Source of the DNA: Paenibacillus sp. A3
GTDB taxonomy: Bacteria; Bacillota; Bacilli; Paenibacillales; NBRC-103111
Length of the DNA: 41,160 bases
Direction: 5' to 3'
Assembly: GCF_001399685.1 (NCBI RefSeq)
Contig: NZ_JTHN01000070.1
Span: 1 to 41,160 of the forward strand
Part shown: piece by piece, positions 31,443 to 39,925 of the stretch
Layout: every line of letters begins with the position of its first letter
Numbering within the stretch: position 1 is the first letter of the stretch
Notes under the pieces: model-generated
Databases searched by the model: none
Told to the model about the DNA's origin: nothing
The model's input: the letters and a program-made list of their open reading frames with translations, nothing else
Position numbers and translations under genes: made by a program

Positions 31443-31475
31443 GGAACACCCCTCCTGTTAGGTCCGCCTAAGGGA

Positions 31476-31514
31476 AAAGTATCCGCTCCGGACAAAGCCG
31501 GAAACGGATACTTT
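31476..31514 (-). terminator. Hairpin between the solute-binding protein and regulator genes
   Basis: AAAGTATCCG/CGGATACTTT 10-bp stem with an inner CCGG helix. On the minus strand it is followed by TTTTCCC, a weak T run. It may reduce read-through from the highly expressed binding-protein gene into the regulators. Confidence 0.55.
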
Positions 31515-31607
31515 ACCGTGATCTGTAGGATGATTTTACTATGCCTTCGGGATGCAGGGCAATGAGAGAAGTTGGCTTTGACGGACAGTCGTTCTGGCCG
31601 CGGACCG

Positions 31608-33161
31608 TTACTTCACATTGTTGCGGACAATGACGCCTTCCTTCTTGTTGTAGCGGTCCGTCGCTTCCTTAATGACTTCGTTGCCGCCTTTGGCTTTGTA
31701 TTCTTCGATGACCTTCGGCCAATCGGAGATCGGCTCTTTGCCGTAGATCATTTTGACCATATGGTCGATGATCAGCTTCGGCGCCGTATCGGTCGTCGGC
31801 ATAAGATCCGGGTATTTGGCAAACGCATTCAGCGTCGGCGTAAATTCGATCGTGCCGAGCCCTTCTTTGGCCAGCACCGTATCGAACGCTTTGGCCAAGT
31901 CTTTGCCGTCCTGAGACAAGGAGGCGCGCAACTTGTTGATGGTAATGTCATGCGCCCACCACAGATTGCTGCGGAAGCCCTCTTCGTCCACTTCTTCTTT
32001 CGTCTGCGGGAATTTGTATTTGATCTGTCCGTTCTCGACGGTGTAGTTCTCGCCTTCCACCCCGATGCTGAAAAACTTCTCCGCTTCGTCGGTCAGCATC
32101 CAGTCCAAAAATTTGACGATGCCGATGGCCGTTTCCTTTTTCACGTTATTGTTGATATACAAAGCGGTGGATAAGGAGCCGTACAGGAGGTGACCGCCGT
32201 ATCCTTCCGGACCTTTCGGCGACGGAATAATATCGATTTTGGCCTCGGGCACGACCTTCTTCACCTTGGTCCGGTAGTTGGCCATCCCTTCCGCATTGGC
32301 GGACCACATGCCGACTTTGCCGGCCTCAATATTTTTACCGTAGTCGGTCGACGTCACCGTCGCAAAATCTTTCGGAATCAAACCTTCGTCGAACATCGTT
32401 TTGTAGGCTTGAAGCGCTTTCGTCATATTCTCCACATCGAAAAATTTCGGAACGACCTGTCCGTCCTTCTGCTCGAATTGGGAACCGATCACGTCGTAGG
32501 AGCCGAAAATCGTATCGGCATACTTGAATTTTTCCCGGATCTGGTACGGATTCTCGACGCCGAGCTTTTTCATCGCGCGCATCACGTTCAGCATGTCCTC
32601 GACCGTCTTCGGCGCGGGAAGGCCGGTTTTCTCCAGCAGGTCCGTACGGATGAACAACGCACGCCGCGACGGATTAGACAGCCACGCAGGCACGGCGTAA
32701 ATTTTGCCCTGGTAGCTGACCTCGTCCCAAGCCTGCTTCGGCACCTGCTTCATCAAATTCGGCGCATACTCTTTCAGCAGATCGTCCAGCGGCATGAACA
32801 ACCCGGCTTCCACCGAGCCAGACATCGCCTTGCTGTTGACGCTGCTGCCCTGAACCACGTCGGGGATGTCGTTGCCTGCGAACATGACGGCCATTTTCTG
32901 GTCGAATTCCTTGAGCGGGAGGAAGCGGATATCCATGTCCACATTCGCCAGCTTCTCCAGCTTTTTAACCCACTTGTCTTCGTTAATATTCGGCGAGCTT
33001 TCCGCATACGCATTGCCGCTCGTGTTCAGCGAAATCGTAAATTTTGTCGGTCCCTGCTTCCCGTCGGCGCTCGGCGCTTCGCCTTCATTCTTGCCGCCGG
33101 CGCATCCGGCTGCCGTAACCGCAAGCGAACCGGCCAGCACCGTACTGATGAACTTTTTCAA
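31608..33161 (-). CDS. Extracellular solute-binding lipoprotein (LplA-like, carbohydrate ABC uptake)
   Basis: 517 aa. Lipoprotein signal: LKKFISTVLAGSLAVTAAGC, with lipobox AAGC. The mature protein is a long sugar-binding type (ANVDMDIRFLPLKEFDQKM, VMFAGNDIPDVVQG, IYAVPAW, and a C-terminal GIVKFLDWMLTDEAEKFFS block). It captures an oligosaccharide outside the cell for the two permeases encoded just upstream; the ATPase is not in this locus and is probably a shared MsmX-type subunit. The start is TTG at 33161 with GAAGGGG upstream; an extension to 33236 is not a signal peptide. A perfect cre (33213-33227) and a shared 18-bp site (33262-33279) precede it. Confidence 0.93.
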   Translation of the reverse strand: MKKFISTVLAGSLAVTAAGCAGGKNEGEAPSADGKQGPTKFTISLNTSGNAYAESSPNINEDKWVKKLEKLANVDMDIRFLPLKEFDQKMAVMFAGNDIPDVVQGSSVNSKAMSGSVEAGLFMPLDDLLKEYAPNLMKQVPKQAWDEVSYQGKIYAVPAWLSNPSRRALFIRTDLLEKTGLPAPKTVEDMLNVMRAMKKLGVENPYQIREKFKYADTIFGSYDVIGSQFEQKDGQVVPKFFDVENMTKALQAYKTMFDEGLIPKDFATVTSTDYGKNIEAGKVGMWSANAEGMANYRTKVKKVVPEAKIDIIPSPKGPEGYGGHLLYGSLSTALYINNNVKKETAIGIVKFLDWMLTDEAEKFFSIGVEGENYTVENGQIKYKFPQTKEEVDEEGFRSNLWWAHDITINKLRASLSQDGKDLAKAFDTVLAKEGLGTIEFTPTLNAFAKYPDLMPTTDTAPKLIIDHMVKMIYGKEPISDWPKVIEEYKAKGGNEVIKEATDRYNKKEGVIVRNNVK

Positions 33162-33212
33162 GTCGAACCCCTTCTTTCGCTTAAAAAGTATGTGTATGTT
33201 GCCTAAGTTAAA

Positions 33213-33227
33213 TGATAGCGATTTCAA
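33213..33227 (-). promoter_or_regulatory. cre site (CcpA catabolite repression)
   Basis: Minus strand TTGAAATCGCTATCA matches the consensus WTGNAANCGNWWNCA at every defined position. It lies 52 nt before the lipoprotein start, a place where CcpA would repress when preferred sugars are present. Confidence 0.75.
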
Positions 33228-33261
33228 AACGATCATAGAATTGGCTAACTTATTATGACGA

Positions 33262-33279
33262 TGTGTTTTTTTACGATGG
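33262..33279. repeat. 18-bp shared promoter element, copy before the solute-binding protein gene
   Basis: TGTGTTTTTTTACGATGG, identical to 35221-35238. It is about 100 nt before the lipoprotein start codon and 35 nt upstream of the cre site. On the coding (minus) strand it reads CCATCGTAAAAAAACACA. Candidate operator for the YesN-type regulator. Confidence 0.7.
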
Positions 33280-33305
33280 GTCCTACTCTGTGGTCAGGTG
33301 AACCG

Positions 33306-34181
33306 TTACGATTTGATCGAGCCGATCAGCATCCCTTTGACAAAATAACGCTGAAGAAACGGATAGATCATCATGATCGGAATGGTCGCTACTGTAATAA
33401 TCGCCATTTTGATGCCTTCGGGGGACGTATTCGTAAACTGCGACAGCTGGTCGGACGAGCCGAAGAAGTCGGTAATGACGATTTCGCGCAAGCGGACCTG
33501 CAGCGGGTAGAGCGCCCGGTTATTAATATAATACAAGGCATTGGAGTACGTATTCCAGTGCGACACTGCGTAGAACAAGCCCATGGTCGCCATCGCCGGC
33601 TTGGACAACGGAAGCACGATACTCCACACGATGCGCATTTCGCCGCAGCCGTCCATCCGGCCGCAATCGATCAGCTCGTTCGGCAGGTTGACGAAGAAGG
33701 AGCGCATGACGAACAAATTGTACGCGCTGATGGCGCTCGGGATAATTAACGCCCACACCGTATCAAGCAGGTGCAAATTTTTGACCAGCAAATAATTCGG
33801 AATCAGCGGCGCCTGGAAAATCAACGTGATCAGCACCATAAGCAGCACGTACGTGCGGCCTGCATATTCCGGGCGAGACAACGGGTAAGCGAGCGCCGCG
33901 GTAGCGATCAGATTGATGACCGTTCCGACGACGGTAATGAACAGGCTGACCGAGAAGGAGCGCCAAACGGAGGCGTCTTTTAAGATCAGCTGGTAATTTT
34001 CCAGCGTAAATTGTACCGGCCACAGCGTCACCTTCCCGCTGTTGATCGCCGCGTCGGCGCTGAACGATTGGGCGACCACGTGAAGCAGTGGCAGGATCAT
34101 CGTCGCCGCAAGAATCGTAAGCACAACATAGTTCAATACCGAGAATACCCGTCCCGCCGGAGTTATATGATTCATCTGCAT
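33306..34181 (-). CDS. Carbohydrate ABC transporter permease (LplC/YtcP-like)
   Basis: 291 aa with six membrane segments. The EAA loop of CUT1 permeases reads ELIDCGRMDGCGEMRIVW, then SIVLPLSKPAMATMGLFYAV. N-terminal block VLNYVVLTILAATMILPLLH. Forms the membrane channel with the LplB-like partner encoded 8 nt upstream. The lipoprotein gene follows after a 144-nt gap that holds its own control sites. Confidence 0.93.
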   Translation of the reverse strand: MQMNHITPAGRVFSVLNYVVLTILAATMILPLLHVVAQSFSADAAINSGKVTLWPVQFTLENYQLILKDASVWRSFSVSLFITVVGTVINLIATAALAYPLSRPEYAGRTYVLLMVLITLIFQAPLIPNYLLVKNLHLLDTVWALIIPSAISAYNLFVMRSFFVNLPNELIDCGRMDGCGEMRIVWSIVLPLSKPAMATMGLFYAVSHWNTYSNALYYINNRALYPLQVRLREIVITDFFGSSDQLSQFTNTSPEGIKMAIITVATIPIMMIYPFLQRYFVKGMLIGSIKS

Positions 34182-34189
34182 TCACCCGC

Positions 34190-35146
34190 CTAATATAGTC
34201 CTTGTCCGGTCGCTTTGCGGCTTAACGCGTTGCCAAGCATGATCAGCGCCAGCCCGACGATTGATTTGAACAGCCCGATGGCGGTCGTGAAGCTGTATTG
34301 GCGCCCTACCAAGCCAACCCGGTAAATGTAAGTGTCCATAATATCCCCCGACCCTTCGTTGAGCGAATTGAGGAACACATAAACCCGCTCGAACCCGAAA
34401 TCGAGAAAATTGCCGATATGCAGCAGGAACAAGATGACGATGGTCGGCATAATCGTCGGAATCGTAATCGATATCGTCTGCCGCCAGCGGCTCGCGCCGT
34501 CCATGACGGCCGCCTCGTACATTTCCGGATTGACCCCGGCCAGCGCCGCCAAATAGACGATCGTCCCCCAGCCGCTATCCTTCCAGATGCCCGAGCCGAC
34601 CAGGATGCTGCGGATGTATGAATCTTCGCCCAAAAAATAAATCGGCTCAATCCCGAACAAGCCCAGCACATGATTGACGACCCCCGTCGTCGGAGACAAA
34701 ATGCCGATCGCAATCCCGCCGACGATGACCCACGACAAGAAGTGCGGCATGTACACCACCGTCTGAATAATCCGCTTGTACATCAGCAGCCGCATTTCAT
34801 TCAAAAGCAGCGCCAGCACGATCGGAAACGGAAAAGCGAAGATCAAATCGTAAAAGCCGATCAGAATGGTGTTTTGTAAAATACGCAAAAATTCGTCATA
34901 CGCGAACATCCGCTGGAAATTTTCAAGACCGACCCACGGACTTCCCGCAATTCCTTTAAAAATGCTGTAGTTTTGAAACGCCATAACCGAGCCCATTAAG
35001 GGAACGTATTTGAATACGACGAAATATAAAATGCTGGGCAGCGAAAGAAAATAAATGGCCTTGTACTTCTTCATCAGCCTCCACGTTTCCCGGGCCTTTG
35101 ACGGTTTAACCTCGGTGCGAACCGCCCTCTCCAGCTTGGCTTCCAT
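34190..35146 (-). CDS. Carbohydrate ABC transporter permease (LplB-like)
   Basis: 318 aa with six membrane segments after a charged N-terminus of about 30 residues. Typical LplB blocks: YFLSLPSILYFVVFKYVPLMG, written here as YFLSLPSILYFV + VFKYVPLMG; the EAA loop EMYEAAVMDGASRWRQTI; and SFTTAIGLFKSIVGLAL near the end. First gene of the uptake set. AAGGAGG lies before the ATG, and the 18-bp shared element (35221-35238) is 75 nt upstream. Confidence 0.93.
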   Translation of the reverse strand: MEAKLERAVRTEVKPSKARETWRLMKKYKAIYFLSLPSILYFVVFKYVPLMGSVMAFQNYSIFKGIAGSPWVGLENFQRMFAYDEFLRILQNTILIGFYDLIFAFPFPIVLALLLNEMRLLMYKRIIQTVVYMPHFLSWVIVGGIAIGILSPTTGVVNHVLGLFGIEPIYFLGEDSYIRSILVGSGIWKDSGWGTIVYLAALAGVNPEMYEAAVMDGASRWRQTISITIPTIMPTIVILFLLHIGNFLDFGFERVYVFLNSLNEGSGDIMDTYIYRVGLVGRQYSFTTAIGLFKSIVGLALIMLGNALSRKATGQGLY

Positions 35147-35220
35147 GCTGCATTCCTCCTTTATGGTTCGATCTTACTATGAAGGGAGATCGTTTCAAAT
35201 GGAGAAAGTTGCACGGAAGC

Positions 35221-35238
35221 TGTGTTTTTTTACGATGG
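35221..35238. repeat. 18-bp shared promoter element, copy before the lplB-like gene
   Basis: Identical to 33262-33279. It lies between the phoU terminator and the lplB-like start. Two identical copies at the two likely promoters of one uptake system suggest a common regulator. Confidence 0.7.
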
Positions 35239-35247
35239 CAAAAAAGC

Positions 35248-35289
35248 AAAAAAATCCCGCCTGCGCCTTGGTGTAAGCGCGCGGCGGGA
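35248..35289 (-). terminator. Rho-independent terminator of the pst-phoU operon
   Basis: TCCCGCC (35255-35261)/GGCGGGA (35283-35289) stem, followed on the minus strand by TTTTTTTG. It lies 27 nt after the phoU stop. Confidence 0.85.
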
Positions 35290-35315
35290 CTCCGGCCGGG
35301 GCCGTTCGGTATCCG

Positions 35316-35975
35316 CTATACGTTCAAATCTTTCCGTTTGCCTGTGACCATAAAGATCACGCCTTCTCCGATATTCGTCGAATGATCGGCGACGCGTTCG
35401 AGGAAATGGGCGGCCAGCATGAGCTGGGACAATTGGCGGTTTTTGGCAAAGTCAGTGCCCATCAGCATGATGATATCGTTCACGATGACGCTGTACAGCT
35501 TGTCGACTTCGTCGTCCTTCTCGGCCAGCGCCGCAGCCCGGTGAACGTCGCGTTCGGTATAAGCCAGCAGGCTCTCCTGCAGCATATTCTGGGTCAGCTC
35601 CGCCATGCGCGGAATGTCTTCGAGCGGCTTCACTAGCTCTTGGCCGTTCAACCGGATGCAAATTTTGGCGATATCGACGGCATGATCCGCAATGCGTTCC
35701 AGATCGGTGGCGATCTTCAGCGCCATGCTGATAATCCGCAGGTCGCTGGCCATCGGCTGCTGCAGCGCGATCAGCCGCAGCGAATCTTCTTCGATTCTGG
35801 CGGTCATCTCGTCGATCTGATCGTCCTCTTCGATCGTTTGCCGGGCCAAGCTCTCATCCAGCCGCGCAAGCGATTCGACGGCTTGCCGGATGAGCCTTGC
35901 CACATTGTTGCCCATGTCGAGCAGGTCTTTTTGAAGCAGATCCAACGATTGGTGAAAATTGATCCGGTTGTCCAC
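35316..35975 (-). CDS. phoU: Phosphate-signalling protein PhoU
   Basis: 219 aa, two PhoU repeats of three helices each, with the metal-binding acidic patches visible in ATDLERIADHAVDIAKI (about 90-106) and AAHFLERVADHSTNIGEG (about 190-207). It couples the Pst transporter to the PhoR kinase and keeps the Pho regulon off in high phosphate. The start is GTG at 35975 with AAGGAG upstream. Last gene of the pst operon, 35 nt after pstB, before a strong terminator. Confidence 0.96.
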   Translation of the reverse strand: MDNRINFHQSLDLLQKDLLDMGNNVARLIRQAVESLARLDESLARQTIEEDDQIDEMTARIEEDSLRLIALQQPMASDLRIISMALKIATDLERIADHAVDIAKICIRLNGQELVKPLEDIPRMAELTQNMLQESLLAYTERDVHRAAALAEKDDEVDKLYSVIVNDIIMLMGTDFAKNRQLSQLMLAAHFLERVADHSTNIGEGVIFMVTGKRKDLNV

Positions 35976-36010
35976 GAATAAAGCGCTCCTTTGTCCGAAT
36001 GGCCGGGAAC

Positions 36011-36805
36011 TTATCCGAACCGTCCGGTAATGTAATCTTCCGTCCGTTGGTCGGAAGGCGTGGTAAAGATTTTGTCCGTTTTGTCCGACTCGACCAGCAC
36101 GCCGTTCAGGAAGAAAGAGGTATAGTCGGAAATCCGGGCCGCTTGCTGCATGTTATGCGTAACGATGATGATCGTATATTTCTCCTTCAATACCTGCGTC
36201 AGCTCTTCGACCTTCAGCGTCGAGATCGGATCGAGCGCGGACGTCGGCTCATCCATCAGCAGCACATCCGGCTCGACGGCAAGCAGACGCGCAATGCACA
36301 AGCGCTGCTGCTGACCGCCGGAGAGACCGAGCGCCGACTTGTTCAAGCGGTCCTTGACTTCGTCCCACAGCGCGGCCTGCACCAGGCTGCGTTCGACGAT
36401 TTCGTCGAGCACGGCTTTTTTCTTCGTGCCGTGAATCCGCGGGCCGTAAGCGATGTTGTCGTAAATGCTCATCGGAAACGGGTTCGGACGCTGGAATACC
36501 ATGCCGACCTTCTTGCGCAGGGACACGACGTCCGTATCCGCGCCGTAAATATTTTGGCCGTCCACATAGATGTCGCCGGTGATGCGCACGTTGTCGATCA
36601 GATCGTTCATCCGGTTCAAGGTGCGCAGAAAGGTCGATTTCCCGCAGCCGGAAGGGCCGATCAACGCGACGATGGAATTGCTCTCGATCGTCAGCCCGAT
36701 GTTATGCAGCGCATGATTTTCACCGTAATATAAATTTAATTGCTCCACTTTGATTTTATTCGCAACCTTCGGATTCGCGATTGCACTCGCTGTCGCCATA
36801 GTCAT
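36011..36805 (-). CDS. pstB: Phosphate ABC transporter ATP-binding protein PstB
   Basis: 264 aa. Walker [10 protein letters not shown] near residue 55, Q-loop, signature [15 protein letters not shown], Walker [15 protein letters not shown]-loop in [14 protein letters not shown]. PstB blocks such as [15 protein letters not shown] and [21 protein letters not shown] are typical. Powers phosphate import through PstC/PstA. Start overlaps the pstA stop by 4 nt. Confidence 0.97.
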   Translation of the reverse strand: MTMATASAIANPKVANKIKVEQLNLYYGENHALHNIGLTIESNSIVALIGPSGCGKSTFLRTLNRMNDLIDNVRITGDIYVDGQNIYGADTDVVSLRKKVGMVFQRPNPFPMSIYDNIAYGPRIHGTKKKAVLDEIVERSLVQAALWDEVKDRLNKSALGLSGGQQQRLCIARLLAVEPDVLLMDEPTSALDPISTLKVEELTQVLKEKYTIIIVTHNMQQAARISDYTSFFLNGVLVESDKTDKIFTTPSDQRTEDYITGRFG

Positions 36806-37659
36806 TTCCCTCCGGACAATTTTTTCTGCAGCATACGGCTTGGAATACCGATTAACAGGTTAAAGATCAGCACGACGATCAACAGCAGCGCGGCGGAGCC
36901 TTTGGCAATGTCCTGGGCGTCCGGCACGATCGCTTCGGATTGGACGTACCACAGATGAACGGACAGCGTCTCGCCCATGCTGAGCGGATTGAAGTCCGGG
37001 AAGAAGCGCGATACCGACAGTCCTGCCGTATAGATCAGGATGGCCGATTCCCCGAGAGCGCGGCCCGCGACGAGCGTGATTCCTGTAATTAAGCTCGGCA
37101 GGGAAGCCGGCAGCAGCACCTTGCGGATCGCCTGCCAGCGGGTCGAGCCGAGCGCAAGCGACGCCTCCCAGTACGATTCCGGAACGGATTTGATCGCTTC
37201 TTCCGTTACCCGCACAAGGACGGGCAGATTAAGCAGTGACAAGGTGATCGCCCCGCCGATGATGGAAAATTTCAGGCCCATCCAGTTGACGAACAAAAGG
37301 AAGCCGAACAAACCGAAGACGATCGACGGCACGGAAGACAAAGCTTCGACCGAGACGCGCACGATGTCCGTAAACCGGTTCTTCTTCGCATAAATGGCCA
37401 GATACACGCCGGCGCCGATACCGATCGGCAGCGAGAACAGCAGCGACAAGAACAAAACATAGAAGGAGTTGAACAGCTGCGGTCCTACGCCCCCGCCGGC
37501 CATAATCTCCGATGGCTTGCCTGTGATGAAATTCCAGTTCAGCATCGGCAGTCCGTCGCCTAAGATCCGGAATAAAAACCAAGCCAAAATCAAAATAATA
37601 ACAACACCCGTTACCCAAAAATAGAGCGTGGCGATCCGGTCGGTCGTTTTGCTTGTCAT
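36802..37659 (-). CDS. pstA: Phosphate ABC transporter permease PstA
   Basis: 285 aa, about six membrane segments. EAA-type loop with [20 protein letters not shown], then [16 protein letters not shown]. Conserved blocks [20 protein letters not shown] and [12 protein letters not shown]. Forms the phosphate channel with PstC. Overlaps pstC and pstB by 4 nt each, so the three are translationally coupled. Confidence 0.96.
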   Translation of the reverse strand: MTSKTTDRIATLYFWVTGVVIILILAWFLFRILGDGLPMLNWNFITGKPSEIMAGGGVGPQLFNSFYVLFLSLLFSLPIGIGAGVYLAIYAKKNRFTDIVRVSVEALSSVPSIVFGLFGFLLFVNWMGLKFSIIGGAITLSLLNLPVLVRVTEEAIKSVPESYWEASLALGSTRWQAIRKVLLPASLPSLITGITLVAGRALGESAILIYTAGLSVSRFFPDFNPLSMGETLSVHLWYVQSEAIVPDAQDIAKGSAALLLIVVLIFNLLIGIPSRMLQKKLSGGK

Positions 37660-38594
37660 TTCACTTCACTCCTCTTTGCGACAATGCGGATGATCAGGAT
37701 CAAGGCCAGCGAGACCAGAAGCAGCACAAGAGCCATCAGGAACAAAGCGTTGTTCCACGTGCTGCCGTAATGGGTGTTCCCCATGTCCTTGACGATCGCC
37801 GTCGTCAGCACCGTCGCCGAGCTGAGCAGCGAATCCGGCATTTGCGGCGAGTTGCCGATGACCATGAATACGGCCATCGTTTCTCCGATTGCTCGTCCCA
37901 TCCCGAGAATGATCCCGGTCAGAATGCCGGGCCGGGCCGCAGGAATAAGCACGCGCCAAATCGTCTGCCAGCGCGTTGCGCCGAGTGCGAGCGAAGCCTC
38001 TTCCAATCGGCCGGGCAGCGCGCGGATCGCGTCCTCGGAGATGGACAGAATCGTCGGCAGAATCATGATCGCCAGAATGATGGCCGCCGGCAAAATCCCG
38101 TATCCGAAGCCCTCATTGAACTTGCCGAGAAACGGAACGATCACCGTAAGACCGATCAAACCGTAGACGACCGACGGAATTCCGACGAATAAGTCGGTGG
38201 CCGGACGAAGAATTTCGCGCACCCACTTTGGCGCGATTTTGGCCATAAAGACCGCACCCGACAGCGCGAGCGGCACCGACAGCAGCACCGACAAGAAGGT
38301 CAGCAGCAGCGTGCTGTACAGAAACGAGAACGCGCCGAATTTATTTTCCGACGGGGTCCACTCGGTCGAGAAAAAAAACTCTACCGGCGTCACGCCCGAA
38401 AAGGTCTTGACTCCTTGCCAACCGACGAAGACGATGACGGAAAAGATGATGAACGCCACGAGCGAAGCGCTTCCTATAAATATCCATCTCATTACTTGGT
38501 CGCTTCTGTTCTGTGCTCTCGTCCAGCGGTTCATCCGATGCTCCTTCCGCTCTTCCTTTACACTTTCCGTCAGCTGATCGGCAAATGAATTCAT
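37656..38594 (-). CDS. pstC: Phosphate ABC transporter permease PstC
   Basis: 312 aa with a charged N-terminus, then about six membrane segments. Conserved: PSENKFGAFSFLYSTLLLTF, LFVGIPSVVYGLIGL, EAA loop LPGRLEEASLALGATRWQTI, GMGRAIGETMAVFMVIGN. Separated from pstS by 194 nt containing a terminator, so it is expected at lower levels than pstS. Confidence 0.96.
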   Translation of the reverse strand: MNSFADQLTESVKEERKEHRMNRWTRAQNRSDQVMRWIFIGSASLVAFIIFSVIVFVGWQGVKTFSGVTPVEFFFSTEWTPSENKFGAFSFLYSTLLLTFLSVLLSVPLALSGAVFMAKIAPKWVREILRPATDLFVGIPSVVYGLIGLTVIVPFLGKFNEGFGYGILPAAIILAIMILPTILSISEDAIRALPGRLEEASLALGATRWQTIWRVLIPAARPGILTGIILGMGRAIGETMAVFMVIGNSPQMPDSLLSSATVLTTAIVKDMGNTHYGSTWNNALFLMALVLLLVSLALILIIRIVAKRSEVK

Positions 38595-38740
38595 CAGCTA
38601 TTACCCCCTGGTTCGAATAGTTCCACACGTGTTCCTTAGCTCAAGACCATCATAGAGTACGAATGTAATAACAGAACATGAGAATTGTTAAGGTAATGTA
38701 AAAATTTCGCGGGTTTCGACAAATCGGCAGACGCGGACAT

Positions 38741-38771
38741 AAAAAGAGCAGCGACGTTATGCCGCTGCTCT
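38741..38771 (-). terminator. Terminator/attenuator between pstS and pstC
   Basis: Perfect 9-bp stem AGAGCAGCG (38745-38753)/CGCTGCTCT (38763-38771), followed on the minus strand by TTTTTATG. It lies 17 nt after the pstS stop. Partial termination here would give more binding protein than permease. Confidence 0.85.
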
Positions 38772-38788
38772 CGTGGATGACTGAAAGA

Positions 38789-39718
38789 TTATTTTTTCAA
38801 CAGGCTTGCCGGAAGGAACTTGAGCTCCTCGACTTTTTTGTCTTGGAATTCCGGGCTCATGATGTAGTCGATAAATGCTTTCGTTGCGCCTTTAGCTTCA
38901 CCTTTCGTGTACATATGCTCGATGCCGTAGAGCGGGTATTTGCCTTCTTTGATCGTCTCTTTGCTGAATGCCACGCCTTCGAATTTCAGAGCTTTCAACT
39001 TGTCGTTAACATAAGGCGTATCTACGTAACCGATAGCGCCAGTTGTTTGACCAACAGTCGTAGCCATCGCACCGCTGGATTCTTGCGTCACGCCGTCTTT
39101 CGTGAAGTCTTTGCCGTCCAGAACGATTTTCTTCACGAGCGCACGGGAACCGGAGCTATCCGGACGGTGAACGATCGTAATTTTTTGATCCTTGCCGCCA
39201 ACTTCTTTCCAGTTCGTGATTTTGCCGGAGAAAATGTCCGCTGCTTGAGCTTTCGTCAAGTTGTCGATCGTAACGTCTTTGTTAACGATGATGGCAAATG
39301 GCGCAATCGCTACGATGTGGTCGACAAGACCTTTGTCTTTATATTCCGGGCCGGCTTCGATGTCGGAGTTACCGATATCGGACGTGCCGTCCGCGACGTT
39401 TTTAAGACCTGTACCGGAACCGCCGGCGGTCGGGTTGATGGTTACTTTCGGGTTTTTCTTCATGAACTCGTCCGCTGCCGCTTTAACGAGCGGGAGCAGG
39501 GCGCTGGAGCCGGAAGCCGTTACCGTACCGGTGATCTCTTCTGTTTTAGCCGGTTGGTCTGCCGGTTTTTTGTCTCCCGTTGTTGCCGTTTTGTCTCCAC
39601 CTGCTGCCGAATTATTCGGTGCCGGATCTGTCTTCGTACCGCAAGCGGAAAGAACCCCCAACATTAAGATCGAAACCATGGCCAAGCTTAAACCTTTTTT
39701 TGACAGCTGCTTCAACAT
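38789..39718 (-). CDS. pstS: Phosphate-binding lipoprotein PstS
   Basis: 309 aa. Signal peptide with lipobox VLSAC (LAMVSILMLGVLSACG), then a low-complexity Pro/Lys/Thr linker to about residue 60. The phosphate site blocks are TVTASGSSALLPLVKAAADE, PTAGGSGTGLKNVADGTSDI and HRPDSSGSRALVKK. It captures phosphate for PstCAB. The start was set at the ATG at 39718 with GGAGG 10 nt upstream; a 16-residue extension to 39766 is not signal-like. Candidate Pho boxes lie upstream. Confidence 0.95.
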   Translation of the reverse strand: MLKQLSKKGLSLAMVSILMLGVLSACGTKTDPAPNNSAAGGDKTATTGDKKPADQPAKTEEITGTVTASGSSALLPLVKAAADEFMKKNPKVTINPTAGGSGTGLKNVADGTSDIGNSDIEAGPEYKDKGLVDHIVAIAPFAIIVNKDVTIDNLTKAQAADIFSGKITNWKEVGGKDQKITIVHRPDSSGSRALVKKIVLDGKDFTKDGVTQESSGAMATTVGQTTGAIGYVDTPYVNDKLKALKFEGVAFSKETIKEGKYPLYGIEHMYTKGEAKGATKAFIDYIMSPEFQDKKVEELKFLPASLLKK

Positions 39719-39788
39719 TTCAGCATGTCCTCCCTTTGTTTTTTGTTTACTAGGACATCGTACCAACCAATTGTTAAGTGAAAACCAT

Positions 39789-39810
39789 CGGAACGTAAAC
39801 GGAATGTAAA
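39789..39810 (-). promoter_or_regulatory. Candidate Pho boxes before pstS
   Basis: Two 11-bp direct repeats differing at one base: on the coding strand TTTACATTCCG and TTTACGTTCCG. TTTACA-like hexamers spaced 11 bp match the TTAACA-type PhoP repeats of Bacillus. TTAACT and TTTAAA lie just upstream (39815-39835), possibly further half-sites. Confidence 0.6.
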
Positions 39811-39925
39811 AGTTTAAAGCTTCTAAAAGTTAACAATCGTTTTACAAACTTCCGTTTTTCTATTAATACTTTAGTCCTACACTGGCATCAGCATCGGGAT
39901 TATATAGAAAGAGTGGAGGGTTTCT

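Noticed and set aside
31533-31562. Possible minus-strand promoter (TTGCCC, 18 nt, TAAAAT) before the first response regulator
   Set aside because: The hairpin at 31476-31514 would fall directly in its 5' leader, and the -35 is poor; not enough to call.
32190-33206. 338-codon plus-strand open frame opposite the solute-binding protein gene
   Set aside because: Antisense shadow rich in Arg, Phe and His with no domain; the lipoprotein frame is certain.
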